Source: Ulvibacterium sp965228935 (lineage in GTDB: Bacteria; Bacteroidota; Bacteroidia; Flavobacteriales; Flavobacteriaceae). Taken from it: DNA of 64,000 nucleotides. Within the stretch, counting starts at the first letter, position 1. Each line of letters begins with the position of its first letter. Both the position numbers and the translations under genes were made by a program. This document shows, in pieces, positions 34,827 through 43,384 of this stretch. The notes under the pieces are model-generated. The model was not told the DNA's origin. It searched no databases and saw nothing but the letters and a program-made list of their open reading frames with translations. The stretch is from contig NZ_OZ245846.1 in NCBI RefSeq assembly GCF_965228935.1, positions 5,270,001 through 5,334,000 of the forward strand, written 5' to 3'.

Positions 34827-35270
34827 TCATTCAAAGACACGAAGTGTGTCTCCGTTCACTTCTGTATTAAATATTTTTAAGGGTCTGGCCGGGTTACTAT
34901 CTACCTGATTTAGAGGAGTACCATCCTGATCAAAGCGCGAACCGTGAACATCGCAAAAAAAGATACCCCCATCAACATTGGCAAAACGCACCTGATCATA
35001 GGCTTCGTGGCTACACACCTGACTTGCGGCTACGAATTCACCTTCCAGATTTTTAACGACAACAACCAAATTTTTAAGGATGAAGTCCCCATTGCTCATT
35101 AATTTGGCTCCCTCTTCAGAGGTCAGATCAATGGTAAAATCCACTCCCGAGGGTACTTCGGCTATATTGCCTGGTGTATCATCACCGTTGGAGCACCCAT
35201 GTAAACAGGGAAATGTAATGGCAAAGGCCGCTCCGGCCCCTATACTTCTTAGAAATTCCTTTCGTTCCAT
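34827..35270 (-). CDS. Rieske [2Fe-2S] protein, exported lipoprotein
   Basis: 147 aa. The ATG at 35270 (MERKEFLRSIGAGAAFAITF) gives a twin-arginine-less signal with a possible lipobox LHGC. Cluster ligands are present as CSH (in SQVCSHEAYDQV) and CDVH (in FFCDVHGSRFD), i.e. CxH...CxxH. The Cys pair of cytochrome-bc1-type disulfide (CTHLGC/CPCH) is missing, so it is the ferredoxin-like low-potential type. It starts the run thioredoxin-ApbE-DUF4266-DUF3570 (32 bp gap), suggesting an electron carrier for it. It follows purM by 49 bp. Confidence 0.88.
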   Translation of the reverse strand: MERKEFLRSIGAGAAFAITFPCLHGCSNGDDTPGNIAEVPSGVDFTIDLTSEEGAKLMSNGDFILKNLVVVVKNLEGEFVAASQVCSHEAYDQVRFANVDGGIFFCDVHGSRFDQDGTPLNQVDSNPARPLKIFNTEVNGDTLRVFE

Positions 35271-35319
35271 AGCATTATATTTACTATAAACAACGTAGCA
35301 TTTGGGGTAATCGTATGCC

Positions 35320-36498
35320 TTAATATTCGAAGGTGCCAAACTCACTTATAATGGTGAGTTTTTTGGTGGTATTTTCCTCGACCCGACCCACGATTTGGGC
35401 TTGAACCCCAAAACTTTCGGAAATGCTTATCAAATCCTGTGCCACGACTTCATTGACATAAAGCTCCAGACGATGGCCACAATTAAAAACTTGATACATT
35501 TCCTTCCAATCTGTCCGGGATTGCTCCTGAATCAATTTAAATAATGGTGGAAGCGGGAAAAGGTTATCCTTGATAACATGAAGGTCATCAATAAAATGAA
35601 GTATCTTGGTCTGGGCACCTCCGCTACAATGCACCATTCCATGTATATCCTCGGAAGTGTATTTTTCCAAAATCCCTTTTACTATAGGTGCATAGGTACG
35701 CGTTGGTGAAAGCACCAATTTCCCTGCATCCGATGGGGATCCCTCAATAATATCCGTTAGTTTGATGTTTCCAGAATATACCAATTCCTCCGGAACCGCG
35801 GCGTCATAGCTCTCCGGGTATTTCTCGGCCAGATATTTGGCGAAGACATCATGCCGGGCCGAGGTCAACCCATTGCTTCCCATACCCCCATTATATTCCT
35901 TTTCATAAGTGGCCTGTCCATAGGAAGCCAGGCCAACAATGACATCACCAGCCTTGATATTGGCATTGTCAATGACAGCACTCCGTTTCATCCTTGCGGT
36001 CACCGTGGAATCCACGATTATGGTACGCACCAAATCCCCTACATCCGCTGTTTCTCCCCCTGTGGAATGAATGGTAATACCGTATTCCCTTAAATCCGAA
36101 ATCAATTCCTCGGTGCCATTAATGATGGCCGAGATTATTTCGCCAGGGATCAAATTTTTGTTCCTTCCTATTGTTGATGAGAGCATTATGTCGCCCACGG
36201 CCCCAACACATATCAAATCATCTATGTTCATTATCAGCGCGTCTTGCGCTATGCCCTTCCAGACCGAAATATCCCCGGTTTCCCTCCAATACATATAGGC
36301 CAAGGAAGACTTGGTTCCGGCACCGTCCGCATGCATCACCAAACAGTATTCATCATCCTTTGTTAAGTAGTCCGGGACAATTTTACAGAAGGCCTTTGGA
36401 AACAGGCCTTTGTCCAAATCTTTTATGGCACCGTGTACGTCTTCCTTGGAGGCGGAAACACCGCGTAGGTCATATCTTTTTCTATGGGTGGAACTCAT
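35320..36498 (-). CDS. purM: Phosphoribosylformylglycinamidine cyclo-ligase (AIR synthetase)
   Basis: ATP-dependent closure of FGAM to AIR in purine synthesis; cytoplasmic, 392 aa, the longer Bacteroidota form. It begins RKRYDLRGVSASKEDVH. The dimer/active-site segments HADGAGTKSSLAYMYW, INIDDLICVGA-like MNIDDLICVGAVGDIML and IHSTGGETADVGDLVRTII are intact; MVHCSGGAQTKILHF marks the C-terminal domain. Isolated from other pur genes. The redox operon follows on the same strand. Confidence 0.94.
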   Translation of the reverse strand: MSSTHRKRYDLRGVSASKEDVHGAIKDLDKGLFPKAFCKIVPDYLTKDDEYCLVMHADGAGTKSSLAYMYWRETGDISVWKGIAQDALIMNIDDLICVGAVGDIMLSSTIGRNKNLIPGEIISAIINGTEELISDLREYGITIHSTGGETADVGDLVRTIIVDSTVTARMKRSAVIDNANIKAGDVIVGLASYGQATYEKEYNGGMGSNGLTSARHDVFAKYLAEKYPESYDAAVPEELVYSGNIKLTDIIEGSPSDAGKLVLSPTRTYAPIVKGILEKYTSEDIHGMVHCSGGAQTKILHFIDDLHVIKDNLFPLPPLFKLIQEQSRTDWKEMYQVFNCGHRLELYVNEVVAQDLISISESFGVQAQIVGRVEENTTKKLTIISEFGTFEY

Positions 36499-36695
36499 GG
36501 TCTTTATTTGGTCAAAAATAGTTGAATTGGGGGAATACGCCTAGTTTGGGGTCTAAAAGATCTGGAATATCCGGAAGTCGGTAAGTCGATATTTCAGGAT
36601 TTAATCTTTTTTGAGATGAAATAGCATTTATCCTTGGTTTGGAATCCAATATTTTTTGGGTTCACAAAAATTATCCGTCCAGATGGAGCCCGACC

Positions 36696-38882
36696 TTATT
36701 TGGTAAACAAGAGTTCCCTGTATTTGGTCAATGGCCACTCGGCATCATCCACCAAACGCTCCAACTTATCGGAGTGGTAGCGTATCCTATCAAAATAGGG
36801 GCGTATATTATCGCAATAGGCCGTTGCTTTTTTGGTTAAATCGGTAAGGGTATTGGCTTTCTTTCTTGCCTCTACCATATGATCCGTATTCTTTTTGATT
36901 TCCGAGATATGTTCGGCAATCTGTTCGATAATGTTAAGTTGTCCTTCCGACAAATTTTTGTATACGGCCCCGTAAATTTCCTTCAACCCATTGACATTGA
37001 CAATAAGCTTGTTCTGGTAGCGTACGGATGATGGTATCACATGATTATAGATCAGTTCATTAAGTACCCTACCCTCTATTTGAATATGTAGGATGTAGGC
37101 CTCCAATTCAACCTCTTGACGCGCCCTCACCTCTATTTCGCTCATCACTTTCATCTCCTTAAAAAGCGCGAGACTATCCTTACCGGTCATTATTTGTAAG
37201 GCCTCTGGGGTAGTTTTATTATTGCTTAGTTTTCTTCGCCTGGCCTCTTTTTCCCATTCCTCGCTATACCCATCACCATCAAAACGTATCCTTTTGGAGG
37301 TTTTGATGTATTCCCTGAGAACGTTAAAAATAGCCTCGTCTTTTTTAAGGTTCTTCTTGTCAATAAGTACATCCACTTCTTTTTTGAACATCTTCAACTG
37401 TTTGGCAACAATGGTGTTCAAAATCGTCATAGGTTTGGCACAATTGGTTTTTGAACCTACTCCCCTCATTTCAAACTTATTACCGGTAAAGGCAAAGGGC
37501 GAGGTGCGATTCCGATCCGTATTATCCAACAAGATTTCCGGAATCTTTCCAACGACGTTCAATTTAAGCTCCGTCTTTTCCTCCGGGGATAGTTTTCCCT
37601 GGGAGACCCCTTCCAACTCATCCAGCACTTGGCCCAACTGTTTTCCAATAAAAATGGAAAGAATGGCAGGAGGTGCCTCATTTGCGCCTAATCTGTGGTC
37701 ATTACTTGCAGACGCTATGGAAGATCGCAACAATTCCTCATAATTGTCAACAGCTTTTATCGTATTTACGAAAAATGTCAAGAACTGCAGGTTCTTCATG
37801 GGCGTAGAACCCGGACTCAATAAATTGACCCCGGTATCCGTGGCCAGGGACCAATTGTTATGCTTTCCGGAACCGTTGATACCGGCAAAGGGTTTTTCAT
37901 GGAACAAAACCTTAAGGTTATGTGTGTCGGCTATTTTTTCCATCACATCCATGAGCAAAAGATTATGATCCACGGCCAAATTGGCTTCCTCAAATACGGG
38001 CGCCAGTTCAAATTGGTTGGGGGCAACCTCATTATGCCTTGTCTTGACGGGAATACCCAGTTTGGTACATTCTTTTTCCAAATCGCTCATAAAGCTTAAA
38101 ACCCTATTCGGGATTACCCCAAAATAATGGTCATCCAACTGTTGTCCCTTGGCAGCTAAATGACCCACAAGGGTACGACCTGTTAGGATAATATCCGGAC
38201 GAGAGTAGGCCAACGCCTTATCGACCAGGAAATATTCCTGCTCCCAACCCAAGGTAGCATTGACTTTGGATACATTTTTGTCAAAATACCTTGCTACCGC
38301 TGTGGCGGCTTCATCCACGGCATGTAAAGCCCTTAACAAAGGGGCCTTGTTGTCCAAGGCCTCGCCAGTATAGGAAACAAATATGGTGGGAATGCAGAGG
38401 GTGGTGCCATAAATAAATGCCGGCGATGTTGGATCCCAGGCCGTATATCCCCTGGCTTCAAAGGTATTGCGTATTCCCCCACTCGGAAAGCTGGAAGCAT
38501 CCGGCTCCTGTTGGACCAACTGACCTCCACCGAATTTTTCCAGGGCCTTTCCATCTGGCAAAAGGTCAAAAAAGGCATCATGTTTCTCCGCCGTAGATCC
38601 GGTAAGGGGCTGAAACCAATGGGTATAGTGCGTAGCACCCTTGGTAATGGCCCAACCCTTCATGGCCTCGGCTACTTGATCGGCTATTTTTCTGTCTATT
38701 TTGGAGCCTGAAAATATAGCTCCCCGAACACTTTCCAAAGCATCTTTGGTAAGGTATTGCCGCATTGTATCATCATTGAATACTTGAATACCGAACAGCT
38801 CGGAACGACGCCCCTTCTCTTCAACGATTATGCTATTTCTCCTTAAACTATCCGATACGGCAGTAAAACGCATTTGAGCCAT
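36696..38882 (-). CDS. glnN: Type III glutamine synthetase
   Basis: ATP-dependent synthesis of glutamine from glutamate and ammonium; dodecameric, cytoplasmic. The 728-aa length is diagnostic of GSIII. Signatures are EQEYFLVDKALAYSRPDIILTGR (metal-site Glu), RHNEVAPNQFELAPVFEEAN, FHEKPFAGINGSGKHNNWSL (ATP/ammonium site) and ANEAPPAILSIFIG. It is divergent from a second glutamine synthetase (glnA), with 214 bp between the genes that hold a shared box element. Probably induced by nitrogen limitation. Confidence 0.96.
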   Translation of the reverse strand: MAQMRFTAVSDSLRRNSIIVEEKGRRSELFGIQVFNDDTMRQYLTKDALESVRGAIFSGSKIDRKIADQVAEAMKGWAITKGATHYTHWFQPLTGSTAEKHDAFFDLLPDGKALEKFGGGQLVQQEPDASSFPSGGIRNTFEARGYTAWDPTSPAFIYGTTLCIPTIFVSYTGEALDNKAPLLRALHAVDEAATAVARYFDKNVSKVNATLGWEQEYFLVDKALAYSRPDIILTGRTLVGHLAAKGQQLDDHYFGVIPNRVLSFMSDLEKECTKLGIPVKTRHNEVAPNQFELAPVFEEANLAVDHNLLLMDVMEKIADTHNLKVLFHEKPFAGINGSGKHNNWSLATDTGVNLLSPGSTPMKNLQFLTFFVNTIKAVDNYEELLRSSIASASNDHRLGANEAPPAILSIFIGKQLGQVLDELEGVSQGKLSPEEKTELKLNVVGKIPEILLDNTDRNRTSPFAFTGNKFEMRGVGSKTNCAKPMTILNTIVAKQLKMFKKEVDVLIDKKNLKKDEAIFNVLREYIKTSKRIRFDGDGYSEEWEKEARRRKLSNNKTTPEALQIMTGKDSLALFKEMKVMSEIEVRARQEVELEAYILHIQIEGRVLNELIYNHVIPSSVRYQNKLIVNVNGLKEIYGAVYKNLSEGQLNIIEQIAEHISEIKKNTDHMVEARKKANTLTDLTKKATAYCDNIRPYFDRIRYHSDKLERLVDDAEWPLTKYRELLFTK

Positions 38883-38941
38883 AATTTTTGTTTAAATTCT
38901 CGGCTAAAATAATCATTTAAGGATTTAATAATATATTCTCG

Positions 38942-38986
38942 AAAAAATATATATTTTCCAAAATACCCTTGCCAAAATAGGGGTAT
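38942..38986 (-). promoter_or_regulatory. Probable glnN promoter using the shared box
   Basis: Read on the minus strand, the dyad at 38963-38986 again gives ATACCC...GGGTAT. TATTTTTT (38949-38942), one mismatch from TAnnTTTG, lies 35 bp after its ACCC. The leader to the glnN ATG would be about 50 nt. This is weaker than the three plus-strand cases. Confidence 0.45.
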
Positions 38987-39059
38987 CTTAAATTATGTCC
39001 TTTTTTTTGATTTTTACCCCCTAAAAAATTAGATTAATTGATCAAAAAATATATTTTTG
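38963..39059 (+). promoter_or_regulatory. glnA promoter with two ACCC/GGGT boxes
   Basis: Box 1 is ATACCC-N12-GGGTAT at 38963-38986, with the same 12-base spacer as in glnB. Box 2 has ACCCCC from 39016 (right half TTAGAT, degenerate). The perfect -7 element TATTTTTG is at 39052-39059, exactly 36 bp after box 2 starts. The leader is about 30 nt. Confidence 0.75.
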
Positions 39060-39096
39060 TTGGTCTTTAAAATGTAAATATTAACAACCAAAGATT

Positions 39097-40119
39097 ATGA
39101 GCAAAGCAAAATTAGAATACATCTGGTTGGACGGATACACGCCGACGCAGGAACTACGAAGCAAGACAAAAGTTGTCGATGGTTTTGATGGCAAACTGGA
39201 AAGTTGCCCCGTTTGGTCTTTTGATGGAAGTTCCACTTTACAAGCTGAAGGGAATTCTTCGGACTGTTTGTTGAAGCCTGTGGCCATTTATCCCGATCCG
39301 GATAGAAAAAATGGATGGTTGGTCATGACCGAGGTTTTAAATCCTGATGGAACTCCCCACGAAAGTAACCATAGGGCCCAAATAGATGATGATGACAATG
39401 ATTTCTGGTTTGGATTTGAGCAGGAGTATTTTTTGATGGATACCGAAACCGATTTGCCCTTAGGCTTCCCAAGAGGAGGTTTTCCTGGACCCCAAGGACA
39501 ATATTATTGTTCCGTTGGTGGCCGTTATACTTGGGGAAGAGAGTTTGTAGATGAGCATTTGGATATGTGCCTTGCCGCTGGATTGAACATTGAAGGTATC
39601 AACCAAGAGGTTGCGCCCGGCCAGTGGGAATTCCAAAACTTTGCCAAAGGCGCAAAGAAAGCGGGTGATGAGCTATGGGTGGCTCGTTACTTACTTAATA
39701 GGATTACCGAAAAATACGGTTACTATATTGAATTGCATCCAAAACCTGTTAAAGGTGATTGGAATGGCTCTGGTATGCATGCCAATTTCTCTAACAGTAC
39801 TTTGAGAAATGCCGGCAGCAAAGATATTTATGAGGCTATCTGCGAGGCTTTCCGCCCAGTAGCCATGGATCATATTGAAGTGTACGGGGCATTTAACGAT
39901 GAGCGTCTTACCGGTCACCATGAAACACAATCCATCAACGAATTCTCTTACGGGGTTTCGGACCGTGGCGCCTCCATTCGAATTCCTATAGCTACCGTGG
40001 AAAGTGGTTGGAAAGGCTGGTTGGAAGATCGTCGTCCGGCATCAAATGCCAATCCATACGAAGTGGCCGGGATAATCGTGAAGACTGTAAAATCTGCGGA
40101 CGTAAAGGCTACAGTATAA
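39097..40119 (+). CDS. glnA: Glutamine synthetase, beta-grasp (type II-like)
   Basis: 340-aa glutamine synthetase of the short eukaryote-like group common in Bacteroidota. N-terminal beta-grasp domain contains SCPVWSFDGSSTLQAEGNSSD. The catalytic domain has FGFEQEYFLMDTET (metal site), INQEVAPGQWEFQ, SGMHANFSNSTLRN and NEFSYGVSDRGASIRIP. It lacks the adenylylation loop Tyr of type I enzymes, so control is probably transcriptional or by feedback. It shares its upstream region with the type III gene. Terminator at 40153. Confidence 0.95.
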   Translation: MSKAKLEYIWLDGYTPTQELRSKTKVVDGFDGKLESCPVWSFDGSSTLQAEGNSSDCLLKPVAIYPDPDRKNGWLVMTEVLNPDGTPHESNHRAQIDDDDNDFWFGFEQEYFLMDTETDLPLGFPRGGFPGPQGQYYCSVGGRYTWGREFVDEHLDMCLAAGLNIEGINQEVAPGQWEFQNFAKGAKKAGDELWVARYLLNRITEKYGYYIELHPKPVKGDWNGSGMHANFSNSTLRNAGSKDIYEAICEAFRPVAMDHIEVYGAFNDERLTGHHETQSINEFSYGVSDRGASIRIPIATVESGWKGWLEDRRPASNANPYEVAGIIVKTVKSADVKATV

Positions 40120-40152
40120 ATAGATATAGATTAATTGATAGTTTTATTACCT

Positions 40153-40183
40153 AAAAAAGCGCACCTTTTGGGTGCGCTTTTTT
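40153..40183. terminator. Bidirectional terminator between glnA and the paralogue array
   Basis: Arms AAAAAAGCGCACC and GGTGCGCTTTTTT with a 5-nt loop. T-runs appear on both strands. It serves glnA (+) and overlaps the stop of the convergent 40182 gene (-). Confidence 0.9.
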
Positions 40184-41783
40184 ATTCTTCCGTTTTTTGT
40201 AGTGGGGTGTTCATCCAGTAGTCCTCAACGTTATCCGGTCTTGTGATGGGCTGGTCTTCAAAGATAGGTTTGCGCTTGTTCATAAAAAGACTATCCTTCG
40301 GGGCAGTCTGGCCTAGTTTTACGCGTTGTACAAAAAACTCCCTAAACTGTTTATAATCCCGTTGGGTCCATTTATTGACCAAATTGCCTAGGGTATCCCT
40401 TACATTGGCGACCTTTATGGAAAATAAATCATTAAGATCCGCACCTTTTTTTTCGGCCTTATCAATTTCACGTGCCATTGCCATAATTTTTTCCTCTTTC
40501 ATTTCCGGGAATAAAAAAATCTTGTTTTCCCACCTTCCGGCCATTTTCAATTTCACACGCTTCTTTTTAAACTCCACCTTGTAATTGGGAAGATGCACGG
40601 ACTGTTTTGCTTCGGGAATTGCATTGTATTCCACCATAAAACAATTTCTAGCTATATTATAGGTAACATACTCCACTTTAAAAACCGGAGGTATATTCAA
40701 TGTAAAACTGTTATAAAATGAAATGTAGTTCAGGTACATTTTACCATTTATTCTTCGATAATCCGTGGTAATATCAAAAATTACCTTTTGCTTGTTTCCA
40801 TGTTTATTCCTTTTACGTGTTTTGTTTCGTTTTTTTTCATCGTACATGGTATATTCCAATTTATGTATGGCGAAATCCAATTTGGAAATATAGATGGTAC
40901 CATTCGCCCTATAGTTTGGATAAAACACCCAAAACTTAATGGTGTACAATTCTTCTGTATCAATGCTGGTGTCACTACCTTTCAAGAAATAATGATTTTC
41001 AGTCAAGTCGGTTTTAAGAGTGCCGATGAAGTCGTAGGAACCAACATTGTAGTTTCTTATGGCATCATGAATTCTCAAAATTCGAAATTCATTCCCCCCG
41101 TAGGCATCCAAATGCGCCTTCTTAATTATTTTACGAAGTGATCCGTAATCATAGGCAGCCCGCGCCAAGGAATCCTGTTCAAAATTATCGTTCAAACCAA
41201 AATTAAATAAACGCGTTTCGGTAGTAGCATCGTCCAATTGATCAAAGCCTTGATCAAAGACTTCAAGAATGGCTTCATTTAGATTAACGTATCGTTGATC
41301 ATCGTTCAACTGATAATCCCGGTAATAACCAATGCCAGAAAAGTAATTTAAGGGAAAATTTCGGGGTATGGCCTCAATGGCGCGCTGAACGATTTGCTTG
41401 GCATTTAGGTTCCGATTTCGTCTGCCCTTCGCTTTGACCACCGCCTCATCCAAACCGAAAACTTTAGGTTTTAGGTTCAGTACATTTAGTTCGGTTTGAC
41501 TGAAGTCGGTTATGGGTATCTCCTTTGTTTCATAGCCCATAGACGATATTTCGATGATATTACCGTACTCCCTATATTTTAGGGGAATTCTAAAACTACC
41601 ATCGAAATTGGTAATAATACCGAGCGCTCTATCCTTAATTCGAATGTTGGCAAAAACTACGGGTTCATTTGATCGGGAATCGAGCAATCGGCCTATGATA
41701 TAGTCTTGCTGCTGTGCGAAAATTTCAAAAGAAACAAATAACAACAAAGCCAAAACAACGCGATCAAGGTTTGCACTATTCAT
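40182..41783 (-). CDS. Tandem paralogue A: CarboxypepD-reg-like domain protein, unknown function
   Basis: 533-aa exported protein, last of five tandem paralogues. Signal peptide ends in FEIFAQQ. Residues about 28-115 are a carboxypeptidase-like regulatory domain (IGRLLDSRSNEPVVFANIRI ... FDGSFRIP ... ISSMGYETKEIPI), a beta-sandwich usual on cell-surface proteins. The remaining 400 residues contain blocks shared by all five copies: GYYRDYQLN, YVNLNEAILEVFDQGFD, YGGNEFRILRIHDAIRN, KMYLNYISFYNSF and a tail PIFEDQPI...DYWMNTPL. No barrel or catalytic motif is recognisable. The ATG overlaps the TAA of copy B (TAATG). Confidence 0.85.
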   Translation of the reverse strand: MNSANLDRVVLALLLFVSFEIFAQQQDYIIGRLLDSRSNEPVVFANIRIKDRALGIITNFDGSFRIPLKYREYGNIIEISSMGYETKEIPITDFSQTELNVLNLKPKVFGLDEAVVKAKGRRNRNLNAKQIVQRAIEAIPRNFPLNYFSGIGYYRDYQLNDDQRYVNLNEAILEVFDQGFDQLDDATTETRLFNFGLNDNFEQDSLARAAYDYGSLRKIIKKAHLDAYGGNEFRILRIHDAIRNYNVGSYDFIGTLKTDLTENHYFLKGSDTSIDTEELYTIKFWVFYPNYRANGTIYISKLDFAIHKLEYTMYDEKKRNKTRKRNKHGNKQKVIFDITTDYRRINGKMYLNYISFYNSFTLNIPPVFKVEYVTYNIARNCFMVEYNAIPEAKQSVHLPNYKVEFKKKRVKLKMAGRWENKIFLFPEMKEEKIMAMAREIDKAEKKGADLNDLFSIKVANVRDTLGNLVNKWTQRDYKQFREFFVQRVKLGQTAPKDSLFMNKRKPIFEDQPITRPDNVEDYWMNTPLQKTEE

Positions 41784-43384
41784 TATTTATCGGCTTTTTT
41801 AAGAGGGGTGTTCATCCAGTAATCCTCAACGTTATCCGGTCTTGTGATGGGCTGGTCTTCAAAGATAGGTTTGCGCTTGTTCATAAAAAGGCTATCCTCC
41901 GGAGCCGTTTGACCAAGTCTTACCCTCTGTACGAAAAATTCCCTGAATTGGTTATAGTCTCGTTGGGTCCATTTATTGACTAGATTACCTAGGGTATCCC
42001 TTACATTGGAAACCTTTATGGAAAATAAATCATTGAGATCTGCGCCTTTTTTTTCGGCCTTCGCAATTTCACCTGTCATTGCCATAACTTTTACTTTTTC
42101 CGTTTTTGGAAATAAATAAATCTTGTTTTTCCGCCTTTCGGCCCTTTTCAATTTCACGCGCTTCTTTTTAAACTCCACCTTGTAATTGGGAAGATGCACG
42201 GACTGTTTTGCGTCGGGAATTCCATTGTATTCTACTACATAACAATTTTGGCTTAAATCAATGGTTATATACTCCACCTTAAAAACAGGAGGTATATTCA
42301 ATATAAAACTGTTGTAAAATGAAATGTAGTTCAGGTACATTTTGTTTTGTAGTCTTCGATAATCCGTGGTAATATCAAAAATTACTTTTTGCTTGTTCCC
42401 ATGTTTATTCATTTTACCTGTTTTGTTTCTTTTTTTTTCATCATACATGGTGTATTCCAATTTATGTATGGCGAAATCCAATTTGGAAATATAAATGGTG
42501 CCATTTGCCCGATAGTTTGGATAGAACACCCAAAACTTAATGGTATATATTTCTTCTGTATCAATACTGGTGTCGCTACTTCTTAAGAAAAAATGATTTT
42601 CAATAAAGTCGGTTTTAAGAGTGCCGATGAAATCGTAGGAACCAACATTATAGTTTCTTATGGCGTCATGAATTCTTAAAATTCGAAATTCATTCCCCCC
42701 GTAGGCATCCAAATGCGCCTTCTTAATTATTTTACGCAATGATCCATAATCATAGGAAGCCCGCGCCAAGGAATCCTGTTCAAAATTATCGTTCAAGCCA
42801 AAATGAAATAAGCTCGTCTCGGAAGTAGCATCGTCCAATTGATCAAAGCCTTGATCAAAGACTTCAAGGATGGCTTCATTTAGATTAACGTATTGTTGAT
42901 CATCGTTTAACTGATAATCCCGGTAATAACCGATGCTGGAAAAGTAATTTGAGGGAAAATTCCGGGGTATGGCCTCAATGGCCCTCTGAACGATTTGCTC
43001 CGCATTTAGGTTCCGCTTTTTTCTGCCTTTGGCTTTGACCACCGCCTCATCCAAACCAAAAACCGCAGGATTTATGCGCAACACATTCAGCTCGCTTTCG
43101 CTGAAATCGGTTATGGGTATCTCCTTTGTTTCATAACCCATGGATGATATTTCGATGATATTACCGTACTCCCTATATTTTAGGGGAATTCTAAAACTAC
43201 CATCGACATTGGTAATAACACCGAGAGCTCGATCCTTAATTCGAATGTTGGCAAAAACCACGGGTTCATTTGATCGGGAATCCAACAATCGGCCTATGAT
43301 ATAATCTTGCTGCTGCGCAAAAATTTCAAAAGAAACAAAGAACAACAAAGCCAAAACAACGCGATCAAGGTATGCACTATTCAT
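41783..43384 (-). CDS. Tandem paralogue B, near-identical to A
   Basis: 533 aa, the same length as copy A and identical to it over long stretches, including the signal peptide region and the C-terminal tail. Differences cluster in short patches, e.g. around SESELNVLRINPAV (A: SQTELNVLNLKPKV) and RRKNKIYLFPKTEKVKV. This indicates recent duplication or gene conversion. Domains as in A: signal, regulatory beta-sandwich (28-115), unknown core, DYWMNTPL tail. It overlaps both neighbours by one base (TAATG junctions), so translation of C, B and A is coupled. Confidence 0.85.
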   Translation of the reverse strand: MNSAYLDRVVLALLFFVSFEIFAQQQDYIIGRLLDSRSNEPVVFANIRIKDRALGVITNVDGSFRIPLKYREYGNIIEISSMGYETKEIPITDFSESELNVLRINPAVFGLDEAVVKAKGRKKRNLNAEQIVQRAIEAIPRNFPSNYFSSIGYYRDYQLNDDQQYVNLNEAILEVFDQGFDQLDDATSETSLFHFGLNDNFEQDSLARASYDYGSLRKIIKKAHLDAYGGNEFRILRIHDAIRNYNVGSYDFIGTLKTDFIENHFFLRSSDTSIDTEEIYTIKFWVFYPNYRANGTIYISKLDFAIHKLEYTMYDEKKRNKTGKMNKHGNKQKVIFDITTDYRRLQNKMYLNYISFYNSFILNIPPVFKVEYITIDLSQNCYVVEYNGIPDAKQSVHLPNYKVEFKKKRVKLKRAERRKNKIYLFPKTEKVKVMAMTGEIAKAEKKGADLNDLFSIKVSNVRDTLGNLVNKWTQRDYNQFREFFVQRVRLGQTAPEDSLFMNKRKPIFEDQPITRPDNVEDYWMNTPLKKADK

